Assembly (NCBI RefSeq): GCF_907164915.1
Contig: NC_061867.1
Span: forward strand, 37,547,338 to 37,611,337
Source: Impatiens glandulifera
Taxonomy: Eukaryota > Streptophyta > Magnoliopsida > Ericales > Balsaminaceae
Reading direction: 5' to 3'
Length of the DNA stretch: 64,000 bases
The notes under the pieces are model-generated. The model searched no databases. It had not been told where the DNA came from and saw only the letters and a program-made list of their open reading frames with translations. The position numbers and the translations under genes were made by a program. Positions 57,884 to 64,000 of this stretch are shown here, in pieces (position 1 is the first letter of the stretch; every line of letters begins with the position of its first letter).

Positions 57884-58546
57884 TTGTGTTATATTTTGTT
57901 TGATGCAAAATCTTATTTTGTTGGATCAAATTTTCATCCTAAATTTTGTGATTTGAATAATTCTCGTAATTTTCGGTGGATCGTTTGCTGCTCATATCAT
58001 TCGATTGTGTTGGTGATATTTTCTCCAGTCTTTGTTTGTCCCCTTCTTAGCAACAAAGGAGATGAAGTTACCGGATCTGGAGTTGTTTTTTATTTTTCCA
58101 ATAAAAAGTCACCGGATAAGATCTTTCAGTCGGATACCCTCTTACATCTATCCTCCAATTATTTCTACGAGTTTCTCACTTTTTTGACCATATGTAGACG
58201 GTCAGTTATCACTTGGTATTACCTTTTTGGCGTCGTTTACCAGCCCTCGGTCAATGATAAAATTCAATGCCGCTCAGAATATTTTGTATAGATTTTTCTG
58301 ACACCGTTTGATTGGTTTATTCAGCTTGCTCTACTTCATCGCTCATCGTTACAGATCTTTGGAGTCCCCCTCAAAAATTATAAGATTGTTCGATCTTCAT
58401 CATTGAAATTATAGTTGTTACAAATATGTCATGTTATTTAACACATTGGTTTTTATTTATTGATTTTGTTAGCATTTTTCTACCATTTAAGTTTTGAAAT
58501 GTAACTCATTTTTTGAATTAATGAAAATTATTTTTCTTAAAAAAAA
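57884..58546 (+). other. Unassigned transcript-like segment ending in an A-run
   Basis: A 135-codon ORF (57884-58291) with no recognised motif is followed by T-rich sequence ending GAATTAATGAAAATTATTTTTCT and then nine A. That end resembles 3' termini of plant LINEs or processed transcripts. It could be a 3' LINE fragment; I cannot show a coding domain. Confidence 0.3.
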
Positions 58547-59242
58547 ACATTATGATGATTTTTTTTCAAAATAAGTGCCTAAAAAATAACTCCTTCCACC
58601 AAAATTCAATTTTCAGAAATGAATTAATTAATAGTTTTAACCAACCAAATTCAAGTTTCAAAGATAAGTTGATTTTAAAAAATTATAAAAAAATTAAAAA
58701 TTGATTGCATTAAATTGGGGAAATTTGATGAAATGACCCTCACAATAGGGTTATTTTTAAAAATAATTGGCGTATAATGTTATTTGCAAAAATAACTTTT
58801 GCCCCTGGAAAAGTCTAAATTATCCTTAATAACTTTTCCCCTCTTTTCCCTTGTTCCCCTTTCCATTCGGTTCATTTCAGTTTCCCTCCCTCCCCGACCG
58901 TTGGACTTCCCTCTTCTTCCTCTTCTTTCTCTCTTCTTCTCCCCTGACCCGATCGTGATCCCAACTAGCGCCATCAACTTCCCCGACTCTCGACACTCTC
59001 GACTCCCCAAGTAACGCAGACAACAACTCCCAGCAAGTTCCAACGACGCCATAATGCCTCCCCCGACGATGTCTTCATCATTTCAGCCAACGTCTTCAAA
59101 GATATTCAGGTGAATTTTTGTTTTTATGTCGTTTTCCTCTTGTATGCATACTGAGTATGAAATGGTTTTAGGGTTTAAGTATAGGGTTTTAGGGGAAGAA
59201 TTGTTTTGTGTAAATGCTAAATGGTTTGAAATGATGTGAATT

Positions 59243-59303
59243 TGTATATTACGTCTGCGCAATTGCATTTTGCATCGGTTGCGCCGACGCAAAATGCAGT
59301 TTT
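59243..59303. repeat. GCGTC/GACGC palindromic motif, copy 1
   Basis: CGTCTGCGCAATTGCATTTTGC, then GGTTGCGCCGACGCAAAATGC, in the putative intron before 59360. Confidence 0.65.
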
Positions 59304-60812
59304 ACTCTACCTTGAAATATATTGTGTTTTCATTAGTCTAACATATTGTTACTTTTCAGATGGCACAAACCAAAACCAAAACCAAAACCAAATCCATTAT
59401 TGAAAAGTTTCCTAGCCGTGTTTTATGGAAATTCGTCAGCACCTGATTGTCAAAGATAAATGAGATGTTTAATAACCTTGATCTTATGGGTAGGGCTTTG
59501 TAGACCCAATTACAGCATATATTCAAAGCATCGATTGTATTTTCTCAGGAATAATACTCCAACAGATGCTGATAAGGAAAAACAACTCAAATTCGAAGGA
59601 GATAAGGTTCATGGTCAATGGTGAGGAGGTATGCTGGGGCATAAAAGAATATGCCTTGGTGACATGCCTCAACTTTGGCAGATTTCATGTGGTGGAAAAT
59701 ATGGACGTTGAAGAATGTACACCCTGGTCCGCAAATATTTTGGGGGTAAAATGATTGTTAGAGTGACCGAGGTTAAAGCAAGATTCATCCAATGCTCCGA
59801 TAAGGAGGATGCATAGAAGATGGGGCTCATATACTTGATTTACTAGTAATTTTTCACAATTGATAATAGGAGGAGAGTAAGTTTAGAAATCTTCCGCATG
59901 GTGGAGGACATGGAGATGTTCCTCCAATTTCCATGGGGAAAGATGTCCTTCAGAGCAACCCTGAAGGGTATTGACAAAGACATGAAATATCTCCGAAAGG
60001 TATATCTAGCCAAAAGGGAAACCTGGAAGGGGAAAAATGGTTGTGATGTCGCTTATACTATTCATGAGTTCGCACCAGCCTTCCAAGTGTGGACCTATGA
60101 GGTTATCAAGACATTTGTCCCCAAATTTGCGAATAGGATCGATCGGGACGAGCCTATATGCCCAAGGATATTGCTCTATAGAGCCTCCAGGAACAACACC
60201 ATCTAGGAGGTAGTCACTGCCCTCCTGAAGTGCGATATTTTAACGTAGATTGATGAGTCTGAGGAGGAGAAGATGCAGTACTGTGGGGAGAACTTTGAAG
60301 ATATGGGAAACTTCATTTATGATGAATTCTTTGAACTAAATAGTAGTAAGAGAAAGAATTAAGATGAAAGTACTCCCAAAGATGAAAGGACTCCCAAATC
60401 GACGACCAAGTGGAGAAGACTACTTAATCCCTAGCCCGCCAAAACCATACTAGCAAAGAGGAAGAGAATCGAAAGGTAATTTATTGATGAATCTAGCCAA
60501 GTCACCTCTTGGTTCCAAGACACCTCTCGGTCTATTACTAATGAATCTAACCAAGACACCTCTCGGTCTACTCGGCAAGTCCCTTTTGTGACGACTCCTC
60601 AAATTAACCAAGACAATTCTCCATCCCTAGTTCGAGTGATTGAAGCTCAAACTGATGTCAAACTTGATGAGCTGACAAAGGATGTAAAGGAGCTAAAAAG
60701 GATGTAAATGAGCTTAAAACTGAAATGAAGCTCATCAAAGAGGATCAACGTCTAATGTTCAACCAAATTTACATTATTAGGGGAAATAAAGGAACAGAAG
60801 AATGTTGATTCA

Positions 60813-61217
60813 ATGCAGAAGGAGTTGGAGAAGGAGAGGCTTGATGAGTTGAAGAAAAAGGAAGATGATGATGAGTTGGAGTTTAAGAGGCTTAGTGAGT
60901 TGAAGAAAAAGGAAGATGATGATGAGTTGGAGTTGAAGAGACTTAATGAATTAAAGAAGAAGCAAGATGATGATGAGTTGGATAAGAATAAGCTTAATGA
61001 GTTGAAGAAGAAGCAAGTTGATGACGAGTTGGAGAAGAATAGGCTTCATGAGTTGAAGAAGAAGCAAGATGATGATGAGTTGGAGAAGAATAGGCTTAAG
61101 GAGTTGAATAAGAAGAAATATGATGATGAGTTGGAGAAGAATAGGCTTGAGGAGTTGAAGAAGAAGCAAAATGATGATGAGTTGGAGAAGAATAGGCTTG
61201 AGGAGTTGAAGAAGTAG
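60813..61217 (+). repeat. 51-bp coding minisatellite (17-residue coiled-coil repeat)
   Basis: Eight units of the type LKKKQDDDELEKNRLEE, in frame throughout until the TAG at 61215. Differences are mostly amino-acid substitutions (K/E/N, Q/E). Charged residues flank Leu in a heptad-like pattern, so an extended helix or coiled coil is likely. Confidence 0.9.
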
Positions 61218-61774
61218 CAAGATGATAATGAGTTAAAGAATAATGAAGATGATGATGATTTGGAGTTGACGTAGAAGGAGACGAAGTAGAATGAGATTCT
61301 TAAGTTGAAGTGGGTGCAGGCATTGGAGACAGAGGAGTTGGACAATAAGCAAGCTGAGTTGAAGAAGGACGACAAGAAAGATTTGGCCACGAAGAGGAAT
61401 GAAGAGTTGACTAAGAAGAGGAAGGAGGAGTTGGAGAAGAAGAAGGATGATGATGATATGTTAGAATTGACTCCAAATTTTTTTTCCGGGAAAGCGATTT
61501 TGGAGAAAGAGGGAGAAGTCCACCCGATTGGGGGCATTACACTAACCCTAGTGGGAAAAGGTTTAAACTCAATGATCCGGTAACGGTCAATCCTCTTTTA
61601 TATTATGAAATTGAACAGATGAAGGATTTGAACAATTGGATGAAGCTGAAGGAGGTGAAGGGTGAAGATTTGAAGGATGTGAATATTTGAATAGTTGATC
61701 AACAATTCTTTTCCAGATTGCTCAAGCTTTAAAATTGGCTACATGATGATGTAAGTTTTGTTCAGTAATATACA

Positions 61775-61862
61775 TTTTGCGCTGACGCAAATGCATTTTG
61801 CGTCAGCAAGCAATTTACGTTGGCAAGTACATTATGTGTCGGCGTAAATTGCAATTTGTGCC
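61775..61862. repeat. GCGTC/GACGC palindromic motif, copy 2
   Basis: TTTTGCGCTGACGCAAATGC, TTTTGCGTCAGCAAGCAATT, then GTGTCGGCGTAAATTGCAAT: three linked forms of one motif in the intron before the 61940 exon. Confidence 0.7.
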
Positions 61863-62261
61863 AAAACAAATTGAAACTTTAAGTTGGATGTCTGCTGTCA
61901 ATATGTATATTGTGCTTAATTAATTTTTTTCGTTGCGCAGGAGATAGATGCAGTCTATTTTCTTATTAGAAGAAGGGTTGCCGAATTCCCCAAGACTTAT
62001 GATCCGATGAATTTCACAATATGTGACTGTCATATCGCTCCGAAATTTCAGTCTCATTATGAACAGTTCGCCGCAAATCTAAGAAACTTTAAGTTCGACA
62101 TGAGCTTCATGGAATATTTCATGGGTGATGTTGACAGATTCATGACTTGTTAGAATACCGTAGATATCATGAACCTGAAGTAGAAGCACTGAGTTTTGTG
62201 TTAGGTTTATCTACAAGATTGGTGCATCAATGTATATAATTACGAACATGGACTTTCAAAA

Positions 62262-62365
62262 TGCAATTGCACAAACGCAAAATACAATTTGTGTTGGCAA
62301 GTGAACTATGTGTCAGCGCCAATTGCATTTGCGTCTGTGCAAAATGCAATTTGCGTGGGCTCTCA
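62262..62365. repeat. GCGTC/GACGC palindromic motif, copy 3
   Basis: TGCAATTGCACAAACGCAAA, TGTGTCAGCGCCAATTGCAT, then GCGTCTGTGCAAAATGCAAT and TTGCGTGGGC, after the last recognisable exon. Confidence 0.7.
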
Positions 62366-62879
62366 CTGTTAAACCCTTGTCAAGCATATAACCTTCCTAC
62401 TAGTGTAGAAAGGGGATAGTTTCGTCTACAAATGCTTAATTAGTTTATATTTCATTCATCCATTATAAGACACATAACCTTCAAACAACAAAATATCACA
62501 ATCCATTAAATCCATTAGAAGACACCCATAACTAGAAGCCTATTTTAATATCACAAACAAAATAGAAAAGAACAACACTAAAACACATAACCTTCAAACT
62601 CCTATATAAAATACAACACTTTTCACACCATAAAAAAAACACCAAAAAAGGGATAACAATCAAGAAACCTATATAGTAATAGAACAAGGAAATTTAAATA
62701 TCCAACAATCATTCATAAAGCATCAACCCTAACACATTCTTCAAGCATCAACCCTAACACTCTCTTAATTTATTTGATTAATCGTTAAATACCTAACACT
62801 CTCTTAATTCAATTAATATAATATAAATTATAAATAATCTTACACAATTTGATCAAAAAATATCATTCTATCATGTCAA

Positions 62880-64000
62880 AAGTTGTGCACTAGATTGTGA
62901 TGGTTTTACAGTAGATGGCGCATGCATCACTACTGAGCATGTTGCCCTGTTATGGCGTAGATCGCCACATTAGCTTTACCGTATCCATTTCTTATGTGGC
63001 TCACATTGTGATGACCTACGTTTTGTTGTTATCCGTAATTTTTTAACCTTAATAAGGGGTTTTAAACATACTCATTCCTTAATATTTTCGGGAATTTCTA
63101 AAACACCTTCATTATAAACTGGATAACATGTCTCTGCATATGCATTGCACCACGCTTTAGTTGAGTAAAACCTAAAAAATGATATTTAAGTCATATAAAT
63201 TCAACATAAATTCAACATGCGATCAATTGGTTACATTCTTTAACCTTGCGCATCACTCATAGGGAATCGATTTTCGGGAACGGGCAACATTCATGGAATG
63301 CGTACAAGGAAGACCATATACATCAAATATCCTACAAGTACAAGTTCGAGCTTTGAAGTCAATTTGAAAATCAAATTCACCGTCATGCACATGGAACTGG
63401 AATCAGTTAAGAAGATTTACGTTGTAGAATCTAGCCTTCTCGCCTTACTCACGTAAGAACTTTTCATAATATGGAGATAAACTTTCTATGTGGTTGGAAG
63501 CTTTTTATCTTCTTTGATGAAATCATTCTTGTATTGTGAATCTTAAATAGTCAGCTAATGTTGTTATGTGATATTTTCTAGCATTCTTGCTCTGACTATT
63601 AAAGCTCTTTACATAATTTCTTGTCATTTGATTGTATAGCGAACAGGGGAAAAATACACGACTCCATCTCTCCAGTCCAATTTATTCCAAATATTCAGCA
63701 ATTCGAGGGTCTTAGTCCTGATCTTGTCAAAATGCAGATGAAACTTTGACACGGTGTATGTGCGAGAAGCCAAATCAAACTCAGCGTGGCAGTTATTAGT
63801 TTTAAATTTGGCCATAATATTCATTTTGATGAGATATGTGCATGCACCGTGATGTGTTTATGAAAAAACCGCAGACAAGGCATTGTCAACACTTGGGTGT
63901 CTATCGGATACGAAGAAAAGATTCGGGACTGATCTAATTGCCACTCTTATTTGTTGCATGGAATATGTTCAGGAATTATTATTCTCCAAATCAACGACGC
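62880..64000 (-). pseudogene. MuDR-type (MULE) transposase, C-terminal part, runs off the edge
   Basis: Reading on the minus strand from the edge: FFVSDRHPSVDNALSAVF, a stop, then THHGACTYLIKMNIMAKFKT and CHAEFDLASRTYTVSKFHLH (63824-63720). Later pieces are SFNSQSKNARKYHITT, then FHVHDGEFDFQIDFKARTCT with the SWIM finger CTCRIFDVYGLPCTHSM (63400-63290). A 73-base intron (63172-63244) splits ...CA-R/FYSTKAW in frame. The last exon keeps YAETCYPVYNEGVLEIPE and a CCHC-like CGDLRHNRATC near 62950. Stops, including TGA where the family has Trp at the exon end, and frame changes make it a probable pseudogene. The N-terminal and most of the DDE region lie outside. Confidence 0.8.

Larger units (their letters stand above)
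59360..62205 (+). pseudogene. DUF1985/ULP1-like gene captured by a MULE, broken
   Basis: After a likely acceptor at 59359, frame pieces are KFPSRVLWKFVST-type sequence and NEMFNNLDLMGRAL. The DUF1985 core follows: EIRFMVNGEEVCWGIKEYAL, VTCLNFGRFHVV (59590-59690), then MVEDMEMFLQFPWGKMSFRA (59898), YTIHEFAPAFQVWTYEVIK and PRILLYRAS. Next come a linker, a long charged coiled coil of 17-residue repeats (60813-61217), and after another intron EIDAVYFLIRRRVAEFP, FTICDCHIAP and FKFDMSFMEYFMGDVDRF (61940-62160), which in relatives lies just before the ULP1 peptidase. The peptidase His-Asp-Cys region is not seen. At least eight in-frame stops and frame changes mark it as decayed. Confidence 0.7.
58717..64000. 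mobile_element. Second MULE carrying a DUF1985/ULP-like gene (right end outside)
   Basis: A GGGGAAATTTGATGAAATGA start and an AATTGGCG...GTTATTTGCAAAAATAAC segment (58717-58800) look like a MULE end. Inside lie a broken DUF1985-type gene on the plus strand and a convergent MuDR-type transposase on the minus strand. MULEs that captured ULP1-like genes (KAONASHI type) are known in plants. The right inverted repeat and target duplication are beyond the window. Confidence 0.6.

Noticed and set aside
60951..61537. Minus-strand Leu/Ser/Phe-rich ORFs over the coiled-coil repeat
   Set aside because: Reverse reading of the 51-bp coding minisatellite; low complexity.

Overview
The window is nuclear DNA of a flowering plant. 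It is AT-rich, has spliced genes, and is mostly transposable-element (TE) sequence. Three host genes are visible. They are an F-box/JmjC gene of the JMJ22 type running in from the left edge (1-2591), an NDR1/HIN1-like membrane protein gene (20767-21468), and a calmodulin gene (54757-55551). One element carries a long ORF that resembles, from memory, repeat-derived hypothetical proteins common in Lamiales annotations such as Dorcoceras. I therefore suspect an asterid, probably Lamiales, but this is an inference and no search was run.

Left third (2.6-20 kb): a decayed Ty3/gypsy element of the Tat type keeps recognisable protease, RT, RNase H and integrase pieces (4.4-8.8 kb). Diverged tandem repeats follow it. 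One array with a 78-bp period (about 10.9-15.6 kb) is split by a younger gypsy element of chromovirus type (11378-15100). That element has TSD GTTTC, a Met-tRNA-type primer site and a single-frame gag-pol with seven in-frame stops. A deletion removed integrase and the first 40% of the 3' LTR. A possible solo LTR (16550-17419) and a degenerate GACCGA-rich array (18.4-19.2 kb) follow.

Middle (22.9-37.6 kb): three diverged copies of one long LTR-like module lie here, one forward (22.9-25.3 kb) and two reversed (27.8-29.3 and 31.8-34.5 kb). The same backbone carries GACCGA arrays in two copies and an unrelated 79-bp array in the third. A gag-like ORF lies between the first two. A long foldback with arms of about 390 bp (29.9-30.8 kb), a solo LTR with TSD ATTTT and a hairpin-rich TTAGAC array (34797-36506), and a tandemly triplicated tRNA-like repeat (36.9-37.6 kb) complete the region.

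Right third (37.6-54.4 kb): elements are nested. A Mutator-like element (MULE) with long terminal inverted repeats (37613-37917 and 54138-54360) contains a 13.8-kb non-autonomous LTR element on the minus strand (39667-53490, TSD AACTT). The LTR element has a gag, no recognisable pol, and a second long ORF of unknown function where pol would be. A 5'-truncated LINE (46288-50525) lies inside its gag. The outer MULE ends about 400 bp upstream of the calmodulin start codon.

Right edge (58.7-64 kb): a second MULE carries a broken DUF1985/ULP-like gene on the plus strand and a convergent MuDR-type transposase on the minus strand that runs off the edge.
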